From Hyphomicrobiales bacterium (GTDB taxonomy: Bacteria > Pseudomonadota > Alphaproteobacteria > Rhizobiales > Xanthobacteraceae): DNA of 64,000 nt. The stretch lies in contig JAKFVL010000003.1 in assembly GCA_021732215.1 (NCBI GenBank), positions 114,676 to 178,675 of the forward strand, given 5' to 3'. Positions 55,512-64,000 of the stretch are shown piece by piece (position 1 is the first letter of the stretch; each line of letters begins with the position of its first letter). A program made the translations under genes and the position numbers. The notes under the pieces are model-generated. The model was not told where the DNA came from. It made no database searches and saw nothing but the letters and a program-made list of their open reading frames with translations.

Positions 55512-56711
55512 ATGTCCGGCACGGACAAGACCAGGATTGCGAAGGCGTTGGCGGGCCCAATCGTCGTTCTCGTGGAGCCGCAGCTCGGCGAGAACATCGG
55601 CATGGCCGCGCGGGCGATGGGAAACTTCGGCCTGACGCGGCTGCGCATCGTCAAGCCGCGCGACGGCTGGCCGAGCCTCACCGCGCAGCGCGCGGCGGCG
55701 GGCGCGGATTTCATCCTCGACAAGGCCGACCTGTTCGAGACGCTGGAAGACGCCATCGCCGATTGCACGCTGGTGTTCGCCACCACCGCGCGAGCGCATG
55801 ACCAGGCCAAGCCGGTGATGGGGCCGGAGGCGGCGGCGCAGGAGACGGTCGCGCACATCGCAAGTGGCGCGCTGGCCGCGATCCTGTTCGGCCGCGAACG
55901 CGCCGGGCTGTTGAACGAGGAGGTCGCGCTCGCCAACCGGATCGTGACATTTCCGGTTAATCCGGCGTTCGCCTCGCTCAATCTCGCGCAGGCGGTGCTG
56001 CTGATGGGCTACGAGTGGTTCAAGCTCGCCACACAGGCCGAACTGCCGTTCGATATGCCGCAGCGTTCGGAGCCAGCGTCGCAGCATCAGATGCAGGCGT
56101 TCTTCGACAATCTGGTGCGCGAACTCGACAAGGTCGAATTCCTGCGTCCGCCGGAAAAGCGCGAGACCATGCTGGTCAACCTGCGCAATATTTTCTCGCG
56201 GATGGACCCGACCAAGCAGGACATGCACACGCTCCACGGCGTCGTCATGGCGATCGCCGAGGGCCGCAAGGGTCCGGCCAAAGGCGGCGTGCTCGACAGC
56301 GAGGGCGCGACGCGGCTGCGCGCGCTTCTGGCCGAACACAGCGAGGGCCGCTCATCCAATGACTCGAGTACGGTGCGAGGGCTGGCGCGGTTGCTCCGGC
56401 GTAATCCCACCGATGCCGAACGCGCGCTGTGGCAGGCGCTGACGAAGGACCGCCGCTTCGCCGGGCAATTCAAGCGGCAGACCCCGGTCGGGCGGCACAT
56501 TCCGGATTTCGTCTCGTTCGTGCAGCGCGTGGCGGTCGAACTGATCGTTCCGGGCGAGAGCGAGGCGATCGTCGCCGATCGCCTGTCGCGCAAGACGTGG
56601 CTGGAACAGCGGGGCTATCGCGTGGCGCTGGTGAAGAGCGAGGAGGTGGAGCGGGATCTGGAAAAGGTGGCCGAGAAGATCGAACAAACACTGCAAGGCG
56701 AGCGCAAATGA
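55512..56711 (+). CDS. trmJ: TrmJ-type tRNA methyltransferase fused to a DUF559 domain
   Basis: From the ATG at 55512 the protein has 399 residues. Residues 1 to about 250 are a SPOUT methyltransferase of the TrmJ/TrmH group: V-L-V-E-P-Q-L-G-E-N-I-G-M-A-A-R-A-M, F-G-R-E-R-A-G-L (motif 2) and N-P-A-F-A-S-L-N-L-A-Q-A-V (knot), expected to 2'-O-methylate position 32 of tRNAs. From about 285 it continues into a DUF559 (Vsr-like) domain: R-R-N-P-T-D-A-E-R-A-L-W, R-H-I-P-D-F-V, W-L-E-Q-R-G-Y-R-V. The expected E-x-D-G-x-Q-H site reads V-E-L-I-V-P-G-E-S, so nuclease activity is doubtful. A frameshift fusion is possible but the junction is in frame. Confidence 0.87.
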   Translation: MSGTDKTRIAKALAGPIVVLVEPQLGENIGMAARAMGNFGLTRLRIVKPRDGWPSLTAQRAAAGADFILDKADLFETLEDAIADCTLVFATTARAHDQAKPVMGPEAAAQETVAHIASGALAAILFGRERAGLLNEEVALANRIVTFPVNPAFASLNLAQAVLLMGYEWFKLATQAELPFDMPQRSEPASQHQMQAFFDNLVRELDKVEFLRPPEKRETMLVNLRNIFSRMDPTKQDMHTLHGVVMAIAEGRKGPAKGGVLDSEGATRLRALLAEHSEGRSSNDSSTVRGLARLLRRNPTDAERALWQALTKDRRFAGQFKRQTPVGRHIPDFVSFVQRVAVELIVPGESEAIVADRLSRKTWLEQRGYRVALVKSEEVERDLEKVAEKIEQTLQGERK

Positions 56712-56720
56712 GAAGTCATT

Positions 56721-56800
56721 CGTCATTGCGAGCGGAGCGAAGCAATCCAGCCAAATTGGAAGATTGGATTGCTTCGTCGGCTGCGCCTCCTCGCAATGAC
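56721..56800. repeat. Extragenic palindromic repeat, CGTCATTGCGAG family
   Basis: CGTCATTGCGAGCGGAGCGAAGCAATCC and its inverted partner (GGATTGCTTCG... TCGCAATGAC) lie between the convergent trmJ and cynF ends. Confidence 0.75.
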
Positions 56801-56805
56801 AAGAA

Positions 56806-58725
<1,920 letters not shown>

Positions 58726-58737
58726 CGTCAGGCCAAA

Positions 58738-58755
58738 ATTACGAGGATTCGTGAT
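58738..58755. promoter_or_regulatory. Putative CynF enhancer site 1
   Basis: ATTACGA-GGAT-TCGTGAT, one of three related 7-4-7 inverted repeats. It begins 13 bp before the cynF start codon, so binding may also regulate cynF. Confidence 0.6.
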
Positions 58756-58758
58756 TGA

Positions 58759-58776
58759 ATTACGATACTTCGTATA
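58759..58776. promoter_or_regulatory. Putative CynF enhancer site 2
   Basis: ATTACGA-TACT-TCGTATA, related to sites 1 and 3 and centred 21 bp from site 1. Confidence 0.55.
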
Positions 58777-58793
58777 TCACGAGATTTCGTGAT
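58776..58793. promoter_or_regulatory. Putative CynF enhancer site 3
   Basis: ATCACGA-GATT-TCGTGAT, a perfect inverted repeat centred 17 bp from site 2 and about 65 bp upstream of the -24 element, a common enhancer distance. Confidence 0.65.
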
Positions 58794-58848
58794 TGCCAAC
58801 TTGCCGCAGAGCTACTGTGATTATTGGTGATTTTGTTTTTGCCTTTGC

Positions 58849-58864
58849 TGGCACGCCTCTTGCT
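58849..58864 (+). promoter_or_regulatory. Sigma-54 (-24/-12) promoter of cynABDS
   Basis: TGGCACGCCTCTTGCT matches the consensus TGGCAC-N5-TTGCW, with GG (58850) and GC (58862) exactly 12 bp apart. Transcription should start near 58875, about 23 bp before the cynA ATG. Confidence 0.88.
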
Positions 58865-58897
58865 CTGATGTGATGAAAACTCATGCAGGAGCGCGTC

Positions 58898-60280
58898 ATG
58901 TCGATCTTCGATAATCCGTTCGATCCGAACCGTCCGCTGAACCGCTCCGGCTGTGCGTGCGGGCAGCACGCAAGCGCCGCCGAGCATGACGCGGAAATGC
59001 AGCGTCAGTTGCAGGTGGCGCAGGAGAGCGAAGAGAAGCGCTACGAGGGCGTAATCGCCAACGCCGTGATGCGCGCGATATTTCCGCAGGATGCCGCGCG
59101 CCGCTCATTCCTGAAGGCTGTGGGTGCATCCACCGCGCTCGCCGCGCTCTCGCAGCTCTTCCCGATCGGGACCGCGACCGATCTGTTCGCGCAAGGCGCG
59201 CCGCTCGAAAAGAAAGACCTCAAGGTCGGCTTCATTCCGATCACGTGCGCCACGCCGATCATCATGGCGGCGCCGATGGGTTTCTACGCCAAGAACGGCC
59301 TGAACGTCGAAGTCATCAAGACGGCCGGCTGGGCGGTGGTTCGCGACAAAACGATCAACAAGGAATACGACGCGGCCCACATGCTGTCGCCGATGCCGCT
59401 GGCGATTTCGCTTGGCGTTGGTTCCAATCCGATCCCCTACACAATGCCGGCAGTTGAAAATATCAACGGCCAGGCGATCACGCTCGCGGTCAAGCACAAG
59501 GACAAGCGCAATCCGAAGGACTGGAAGGGCTTCAAGTTCGCGGTTCCGTTCGATTACTCGATGCACAACTACCTGCTGCGTTATTACCTTGCCGAAGCAG
59601 GCATCGATCCTGATGTGGATGTGCAAATCCGTTCAGTGCCACCGCCGGAAATGGTCGCGAACCTGCGCGCCGACAATATCGACGGCTTCCTCGCGCCCGA
59701 TCCGGTCAACCAGCGAGCGGTGTTCGACGGCGTCGGCTTCATTCATATCCTGTCGAAAGAAATCTGGGACGGTCATCCTTGCTGCGCTTTCGCGGCGAGC
59801 AAGGAGTTTGTAACGCAAAGCCCGAATACCTACGCTGCGCTTTTGAAGTCGATCATCGAAGCGACGGCGTTTGCGAGCAAGTCCGAGAACCGCAAGCAGA
59901 TCGCCGAATCGATTGCACCGGCGAACTATCTCAATCAGCCGGTCACGGTGGTCGAACAGGTTTTGACCGGAACCTACGCGGACGGTCTCGGTAACGTGAA
60001 GACCGATCCGAAACGCATCGACTTCGATCCGTTCCCGTATGAGGGCTTTGCGATCTGGATTCTCACGCAGATGAAGCGCTGGGGACAGATCAAGGGCGAC
60101 GTCGATTACGCGACCGTCGCCAAGAATGTGTTCCTCTCGACAGACGCGACCCGGCTCATGAAGGAGGCGGGACTGACGCCGCCGACGACGGCCAAGAAGA
60201 TCACGGTCATGGGCAAAGCGTTCGATTCGGCGAAGCCAGAGGAATACCTCGCGAGCTTCAAGATCAAGAAAGCAAGCTAA
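58898..60280 (+). CDS. cynA: Cyanate ABC transporter substrate-binding protein, Tat-exported
   Basis: The ATG at 58898 follows AGGAGCGCG; an ATG at 58883 is weaker. The 460-residue protein belongs to the NrtA/CmpA/CynA binding-protein family. A long head of about 65 residues with two Cys (G-C-A-C-G-Q-H) precedes a twin-arginine signal A-R-R-S-F-L-K-A-V-G-A-S. The mature part shows V-G-F-I-P-I-T-C-A-T-P-I-I-M-A and M-L-S-P-M-P-L-A-I-S. It would deliver cyanate (or nitrate-like anions) to CynBD. Confidence 0.85.
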   Translation: MSIFDNPFDPNRPLNRSGCACGQHASAAEHDAEMQRQLQVAQESEEKRYEGVIANAVMRAIFPQDAARRSFLKAVGASTALAALSQLFPIGTATDLFAQGAPLEKKDLKVGFIPITCATPIIMAAPMGFYAKNGLNVEVIKTAGWAVVRDKTINKEYDAAHMLSPMPLAISLGVGSNPIPYTMPAVENINGQAITLAVKHKDKRNPKDWKGFKFAVPFDYSMHNYLLRYYLAEAGIDPDVDVQIRSVPPPEMVANLRADNIDGFLAPDPVNQRAVFDGVGFIHILSKEIWDGHPCCAFAASKEFVTQSPNTYAALLKSIIEATAFASKSENRKQIAESIAPANYLNQPVTVVEQVLTGTYADGLGNVKTDPKRIDFDPFPYEGFAIWILTQMKRWGQIKGDVDYATVAKNVFLSTDATRLMKEAGLTPPTTAKKITVMGKAFDSAKPEEYLASFKIKKAS

Positions 60281-60296
60281 CACCGTCCGTCACGAC

Positions 60297-60320
60297 CCTT
60301 ATCCCCTCGCGGGGATAAGG
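60297..60320 (+). promoter_or_regulatory. Hairpin between cynA and cynB
   Basis: CCTTATCCCC-TCGC-GGGGATAAGG is a perfect 10-bp stem-loop without a T-run. Such elements commonly protect the upstream mRNA end, giving more binding protein than permease. Confidence 0.7.
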
Positions 60321-60342
60321 AAGCAAAGAGGCAGACCTCGCC

Positions 60343-61182
60343 ATGACCAGTTCTCTCCGCGCGCGCGCCGCCCTGATGTCGGTGCTGATCTTGGCCGTGT
60401 TTCTCGGAACCTGGCATCTTGCAACCCGAGGAAGCGGCAGCGTCGCCAACCTCAATCCGGAATATGCCAAACTGCTGGGTGCGACCGCGACGCAGGGCAA
60501 ATCCGCGATGCCCGGCCCGGCGGATGTCGGAGCCAAGTTGTGGGAGCACATCAAAAGCCCATTCTATGACAACGGTCCGAACGACAAGGGACTTGGCATC
60601 CAGCTCGGCTACTCCATCGCGCGCGTGCTGCTTGGCTATCTGCTTGCCGTGGCGGTCGCCATTCCGCTCGGCTTTCTGATCGGCATGTCGCCTCTCATGA
60701 GCAAGGCGCTCGATCCGTTTATCCAGATTCTGAAACCAATTTCGCCGCTCGCGTGGATGCCGCTGGCGCTTTACACCATCAAGGATTCCAGCATTTCCGC
60801 GATCTTCGTTATCTTCATCTGTGCGATCTGGCCGATGTTGCTGAATACGGCGTTCGGGGTTGCGGCCGTGCGAAAGGAATGGATCAACGTCGCTCGCACG
60901 CTCGAAGTCGGCACTGTGCGCCGCGCCTTCACCGTGATCCTGCCAGCCGCGGCGCCAACGATCCTCACTGGCATGCGGATTTCCATCGGAATAGCTTGGC
61001 TCGTGATCGTCGCGGCGGAGATGCTCGTCGGTGGAACGGGCATCGGTTATTTCGTCTGGAACGAATGGAATAATTTATCGATTACGAATGTGATTATTGC
61101 GATTTTCGTGATCGGGCTCGTCGGCATGATCCTCGACCAGTTGCTGGCGCAGGCGACGCGGCTCGTGACGTTCCCGGAGTGA
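60343..61182 (+). CDS. cynB: Cyanate ABC transporter permease
   Basis: A BPD-type permease of 279 residues and the NrtB family, with an N-terminal anchor, a large periplasmic loop (about 30-85) and about five to six more helices. The cytoplasmic EAA loop that docks the ATPase is E-W-I-N-V-A-R-T-L-E-V-G-T-V-R-R-A-F-T-V-I-L-P. It lies 62 bp after cynA, with the hairpin between. Confidence 0.87.
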   Translation: MTSSLRARAALMSVLILAVFLGTWHLATRGSGSVANLNPEYAKLLGATATQGKSAMPGPADVGAKLWEHIKSPFYDNGPNDKGLGIQLGYSIARVLLGYLLAVAVAIPLGFLIGMSPLMSKALDPFIQILKPISPLAWMPLALYTIKDSSISAIFVIFICAIWPMLLNTAFGVAAVRKEWINVARTLEVGTVRRAFTVILPAAAPTILTGMRISIGIAWLVIVAAEMLVGGTGIGYFVWNEWNNLSITNVIIAIFVIGLVGMILDQLLAQATRLVTFPE

Positions 61183-61279
61183 TGCGGATGATGGCGGCCA
61201 AGACAGGGATCAATTCCGCGACGCGGCGTATGACGATTGCGGGCGCCGCGATGAGCAACACCACGACCCGAGTGATCCG

Positions 61280-62197
61280 ATGACCGACAAATTCATTTCC
61301 ATCGAGGCAATCGCCAAGCGCTACCCGGCCAAGGGCGGCGGCGAGACGGCCGTGTTCGAGAATCTCTGGCTGTCGATGAACCGCGGCGAGTTCGGCTGCA
61401 TCATCGGCCACTCCGGCTGCGGCAAGACCACCGTGCTCAACATCCTCGCCGGCCTCGACGAGCCGAGTGAAGGCACCGTGATCGTCGACGGGCAGGCGAT
61501 CGAAGGCACGTCGCTGGACCGCGCGGTGATCTTCCAGGGACACGCGCTGTTCCCGTGGCGCACCGTGATGGGCAACGTCGCGTTCGCGGTGAAATCGAAG
61601 TGGCCGAAGTGGAGCGCCGAGCGCATCAAGGCGCACGCGCAAAAGTTCATCCAGCTCGTCGGCCTCGGCGGCTCCGAGCACAAGCGCCCGGCCGAACTAT
61701 CCGGCGGCATGAAGCAGCGCGTCGGCATCGCGCGCGCGCTGTCGATCACGCCGAAGATCATGCTGATGGACGAGCCGTTCTCGGCACTCGACGCCTTGAC
61801 GCGCGGCACGCTGCAGGACGAGGTGCGCCGCATCTGTCTGGAGACCGACCAGACCACGTTCATGATCACGCACGACGTGGACGAGGCGATCTATCTCGCC
61901 GACAAGATTTTCCTGATGACCAACGGCCCCGGCGCGGTGCTGGCGGAAATCCTCGAGAACCCGCTGCCGCGCGACCGCGCCCGCATCGATCTGCACCGCC
62001 ACCCGCTGTATTACCCGCTGCGCAACCACATCGTGGATTTCCTCGTCAGCCGCAGCAAGACGTTCACGACAGACGTGCCCGATTACGACCCGCGCAAGGT
62101 GCCGGTCGTCAAGCTCGCGCTGCCGGAGCCCGTGATCGCGACGTCGGCCAAGTCGGTGCCGAGTGCGGCGACCGCCAGCACCCAGGCCAGCGCCTGA
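61280..62197 (+). CDS. cynD: Cyanate ABC transporter ATP-binding protein
   Basis: This 305-residue ABC ATPase has Walker A G-H-S-G-C-G-K-T-T, Q-loop V-I-F-Q-G-H-A-L-F-P-W-R, signature L-S-G-G-M-K-Q-R and Walker B I-M-L-M-D-E-P-F-S-A-L-D, typical of the NrtD/SsuB group. It has an extra Pro/Ala/Ser-rich tail of about 40 residues. It lies between the permease and cyanase genes. Confidence 0.88.
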   Translation: MTDKFISIEAIAKRYPAKGGGETAVFENLWLSMNRGEFGCIIGHSGCGKTTVLNILAGLDEPSEGTVIVDGQAIEGTSLDRAVIFQGHALFPWRTVMGNVAFAVKSKWPKWSAERIKAHAQKFIQLVGLGGSEHKRPAELSGGMKQRVGIARALSITPKIMLMDEPFSALDALTRGTLQDEVRRICLETDQTTFMITHDVDEAIYLADKIFLMTNGPGAVLAEILENPLPRDRARIDLHRHPLYYPLRNHIVDFLVSRSKTFTTDVPDYDPRKVPVVKLALPEPVIATSAKSVPSAATASTQASA

Positions 62198-62261
62198 CAT
62201 CTTTCTCGACTGACCCCATTCTCAACTGCCCCATTCTCAACTGACCAGGGAGAACAAGAAC

Positions 62262-62750
62262 ATGAAGCGATCCGATCTCACCGAGAAGCTGCTCGACATC
62301 AAGCGCGAGAAGGGCTGGAGCTGGAAGCACATCTGCGACACCATCGGCGGCATGTCGCCGGTGATGGTGACGGGCGCCGTGCTCGGCAATCACAAGATGA
62401 CGAAGCCGATGGCGGCGCAGGCGGCCAAGCTGTTCGGCCTCTCGCCGCTGGAAGAGAAGCTGCTCAACGAGGTGCCGAACCGCGGCGAGGGCATGACGAT
62501 GCCGCCGACCGATCCCCTGATGTACCGGTTCTACGAGCTGGTGCTGATCAACGCGCCGGCCTGGAAGCAGCTGATCGAGGAAGAGTTCGGCGACGGCATC
62601 ATGTCGGCGATCGATTTCGACATGACGATGGAGCGCCTGCCCGACGCGAAGGGCGACCGCGTCAAGATCGGCATGAGCGGCAAATTCCTGCCGTTCAAAT
62701 ACTACGGCGCCACCGGCAACGACCAGATGCTGGGTTATAAGGAGGGGTGA
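62262..62750 (+). CDS. cynS: Cyanase (cyanate hydratase)
   Basis: The enzyme, 162 residues long, converts cyanate and bicarbonate to ammonia and CO2. The N-terminal half is a helix-turn-helix-like oligomerisation domain; the C-terminal half bears the catalytic residues Arg89, Glu92 (M-Y-R-F-Y-E) and Ser115 (I-M-S-A-I), matching Arg96, Glu99 and Ser122 of the E. coli enzyme. AGGGAGAAC precedes the ATG. Its 3' end recurs at 63856-63957. It ends the cyn operon. Confidence 0.95.
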   Translation: MKRSDLTEKLLDIKREKGWSWKHICDTIGGMSPVMVTGAVLGNHKMTKPMAAQAAKLFGLSPLEEKLLNEVPNRGEGMTMPPTDPLMYRFYELVLINAPAWKQLIEEEFGDGIMSAIDFDMTMERLPDAKGDRVKIGMSGKFLPFKYYGATGNDQMLGYKEG

Positions 62751-62792
62751 GGTTTTTGCTCCCTCTCCCGCTTGCGGGGGAGGGTTGGGGAG
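62648..62792 (+). repeat. Direct repeat, copy 1: 3' end of cynS plus downstream
   Basis: These 145 bases match 63856-64000 with about six substitutions and no gaps. The repeat covers the last 34 codons, stop and following CTCCCTCTCCCGC hairpin; it may continue beyond the window. Confidence 0.9.
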
Positions 62793-62798
62793 GGGGCA
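62757..62798. repeat. Extragenic palindromic repeat, CTCCCTCTCCCGC family
   Basis: CTCCCTCTCCCGC-TTGC-GGGGGAGGG forms a strong hairpin just after cynS, duplicated near 63967. Confidence 0.7.
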
Positions 62799-62823
62799 TT
62801 TGCGAGGCGCGCCTCTTTGCGCG

Positions 62824-62855
62824 AACCGGCCGGGCAGCGATGCCCGGCCGGTTTT
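62824..62855 (+). terminator. Rho-independent terminator of the cyn operon
   Basis: AACCGGCCGGGCA-GCGA-TGCCCGGCCGGTT is a perfect 13-bp stem followed by TT and a T-rich stretch. Confidence 0.9.
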
Positions 62856-62909
62856 GTGTTTGAGACTGGAAATTCGATCCGCTGACCGAAAGCTCAGAAC
62901 AAGTCGTCA

Positions 62910-63032
62910 TCACCGGGCATGGCCGTTCGAAGAACGGCGTCGCTTCGCTCGGCTATGACCCGGTGATCCATCCTTCGCTCGGAAACGTAAGATCGATGCC
63001 CGGAGCAGTCCGGGCATCAGAAGTCACGCCCC
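62910..63032. repeat. Extragenic palindromic repeat
   Basis: CATCACCGGGCATGGCC / GGTGATCC arms and CGATGCCCGGA / TCCGGGCATC near 62994-63016 make short palindromes filling the gap after the terminator. There is no gene between 62750 and 63081. Confidence 0.5.
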
Positions 63033-63080
63033 GGGCGTTCGGCCATCCGCAGAGCTTCGCTTGCCATTCGGCTGCGCCGC

Positions 63081-63485
63081 TCACGCCGTCCACACCTTGA
63101 GTTTGGAATGCTCCGCGATCCGCCGGAAATCGTTGTCGGCGGTGAGCATGGTCAGCCCATGGCGCACGCAGAGTTGCGCGAACAATGCATCGATCGTGCC
63201 GGTTTGAACGCCGTTGCGGCGGCAGTGATTCCGCAAGCTCGCGGCGGCGATATGATCGGTGCGGTCCGGGACGACCAGCGGCAGCGCGGCAAAGCGTTCG
63301 ACGATCCGGTCTGCCGCCTTTGGGCCATTGAAACCCTGCAACAGCTCCTGCAGAACGAGGCCGGTGGTGGACAGCGTCTCCCCGTGATCAATGGCGCGGG
63401 TCAGCATGGCGACTTCGGCGCTGTCCTGCGGCGCGTCGCGCCGGAACGCGAGCGACCACACGCTGGTGTCCACGAACAGCGTCAC
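63081..63485 (-). CDS. vapC: VapC-type PIN-domain toxin
   Basis: The 134-residue PIN ribonuclease has the acidic cluster Asp6 (F-V-D-T-S-V-W), Glu47 (V-L-Q-E-L-L-Q-G), Asp99 (G-T-I-D-A-L-F) and Asp117 (L-T-A-D-N-D-F) complete. VapC toxins cleave tRNA or rRNA when released from VapB. Its ATG overlaps the VapB stop by four bases (ATGA), which is the usual coupling. The cassette lies between cynS and a second cynS fragment. Confidence 0.92.
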   Translation of the reverse strand: MTLFVDTSVWSLAFRRDAPQDSAEVAMLTRAIDHGETLSTTGLVLQELLQGFNGPKAADRIVERFAALPLVVPDRTDHIAAASLRNHCRRNGVQTGTIDALFAQLCVRHGLTMLTADNDFRRIAEHSKLKVWTA

Positions 63486-63682
63486 GCGCGGTCGCGCTCG
63501 GCCTTGTAGTCGTAAGCCTCATCCCATTCGAGGGCGCCGAACAAATCACGCAGCCGTTTCTGGCGGCGGCGGGCGATGAATTCCTGCAGGGCCTTGGTCA
63601 CCGCGGCTTTCTTGGTGCGTTCTCCGCTCACTTCCAGCGCACGCTCGATCAGTTCGGGATCGATGGAAAGATTTGTCGCCAT
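63482..63682 (-). CDS. vapB: VapB-type antitoxin
   Basis: From the ATG at 63682 (GGAG upstream) the product has 66 residues: an N-terminal DNA-binding part (M-A-T-N-L-S-I-D-P-E-L-I-E-R-A-L, K-K-A-A-V-T-K-A-L-Q-E-F) of ribbon-helix-helix type and a C-terminal tail F-G-A-L-E-W-D-E-A-Y-D-Y-K that should wrap VapC. A longer frame upstream to 63802 crosses the promoter. A perfect inverted repeat over its start suggests autorepression. Confidence 0.9.
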   Translation of the reverse strand: MATNLSIDPELIERALEVSGERTKKAAVTKALQEFIARRRQKRLRDLFGALEWDEAYDYKAERDRA

Positions 63683-63701
63683 GTGTGAATCTCCACACAT
63701 G
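63680..63701. promoter_or_regulatory. VapBC autoregulatory operator
   Basis: CATGTGTG-aatctc-CACACATG is a perfect inverted repeat spanning the vapB start codon and its ribosome site; TGTGTTGACACA follows next to it. Confidence 0.7.
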
Positions 63702-63855
63702 TGTTGACACATCAAAGCTCGGCGGTCAAACGGGGCCGGCGTTGGAGGCATCATCTCTTCGTCATGCCCGGATTTGATCCGGGCCCCCACCTTATTTCGC
63801 AACGAAAAATGGATTGCCGGGTCGAGCCCGGCAATGACGATAAAGGCACGAACCG

Positions 63856-63957
63856 GAAGGGCGACCGCGTCAAGATCGGCATGTCCGGCAAATTCCTGCC
63901 GTTCAGATACGACGGCGCCACCGGCAACGACCAGATGCTGGGTTACAAGGAGGGGTG
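63856..63957 (+). pseudogene. Duplicated 3' fragment of cynS
   Basis: The last 33 codons and stop of cynS are repeated in frame, with Lys to Arg and Tyr to Asp changes and a few silent ones. The N-terminal catalytic part is missing, so it cannot be an enzyme. Confidence 0.85.
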
Positions 63958-64000
63958 AGCTTTTTGCTCCCTCTCCCGCTTGCGGGGGAGGGTTGGGGAG
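63856..64000 (+). repeat. Direct repeat, copy 2, matching 62648-62792
   Basis: The similarity to the region around the cynS stop runs to the window edge, so its full length is unknown. Between the copies lies about 1.06 kb with terminator, palindromes and vapBC. Confidence 0.9.

Noticed and set aside
55290..56339. 349-codon minus-strand frame opposite trmJ
   Set aside because: Antisense to a conserved SPOUT methyltransferase; composition is typical of a shadow.

Overview
The window is about 64 kb of G+C-rich DNA from an alphaproteobacterium, most likely family Nitrobacteraceae (the Bradyrhizobium / Rhodopseudomonas / Afipia group). Pointers are a CckA-type hybrid kinase, a recA promoter carrying an alphaproteobacterial GAAC-N7-GAAC SOS box, the gcvTHP, recA, alaS, icd and trmJ housekeeping genes, and many palindromic extragenic repeats of Rhizobiales style. 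The genus cannot be fixed from the sequence alone. I saw no rRNA, tRNA, CRISPR array or transposase gene.

Layout. 1-10 kb: the 3' end of flhB, a tricarboxylate-type binding protein with its divergent LysR regulator, cckA, a Tim44-like membrane protein, a low-G+C methyltransferase cassette bracketed by two copies of the Tim44 gene's 3' end, and an MHYT-GGDEF-EAL protein. 10-20 kb: glutathione-linked and hydrolytic enzymes (GST, GFA, an esterase-like lipoprotein, a sulfatase/phosphonohydrolase-like enzyme), a second orphan binding protein, a 2-hydroxyacid dehydrogenase and class I fumarase. 20-39 kb: small regulatory and redox modules. These are a TetR regulator with twin operators facing a YciB pair, a SET-domain protein next to long palindromes, LysR-pirin-WrbA-DsbA, MFS/AraC, a GNAT/cupin pair, PilZ, and an FAD oxidoreductase. 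39-52 kb: the housekeeping core, with recA, gcvTHP under a tandem glycine riboswitch, ppk2, alaS and icd.

52.5-55.3 kb is an accessory island of lower G+C. It holds a HindIII-type restriction-modification pair followed by a 0.5-kb non-coding element. That element starts at a textbook sigma-70 promoter overlapped by a perfect 20-bp palindrome and can form a 19-bp long-range stem that competes with local hairpins. Then comes TrmJ fused to a DUF559 nuclease-like domain.

56.8-64 kb is a cyanate-utilisation cluster, cynF-cynABDS. A divergent sigma-54 activator, three 18-bp inverted repeats and a near-consensus -24/-12 promoter precede a Tat-exported binding protein, permease, ATPase and cyanase. 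Just downstream a VapBC toxin-antitoxin cassette is followed by a second, diverged copy of the cyanase 3' end. This is the same arrangement as at the Tim44 locus: cargo inserted behind a gene whose 3' end is repeated on the far side. The repeated architecture and the structured RNA element are the most unusual observations here.
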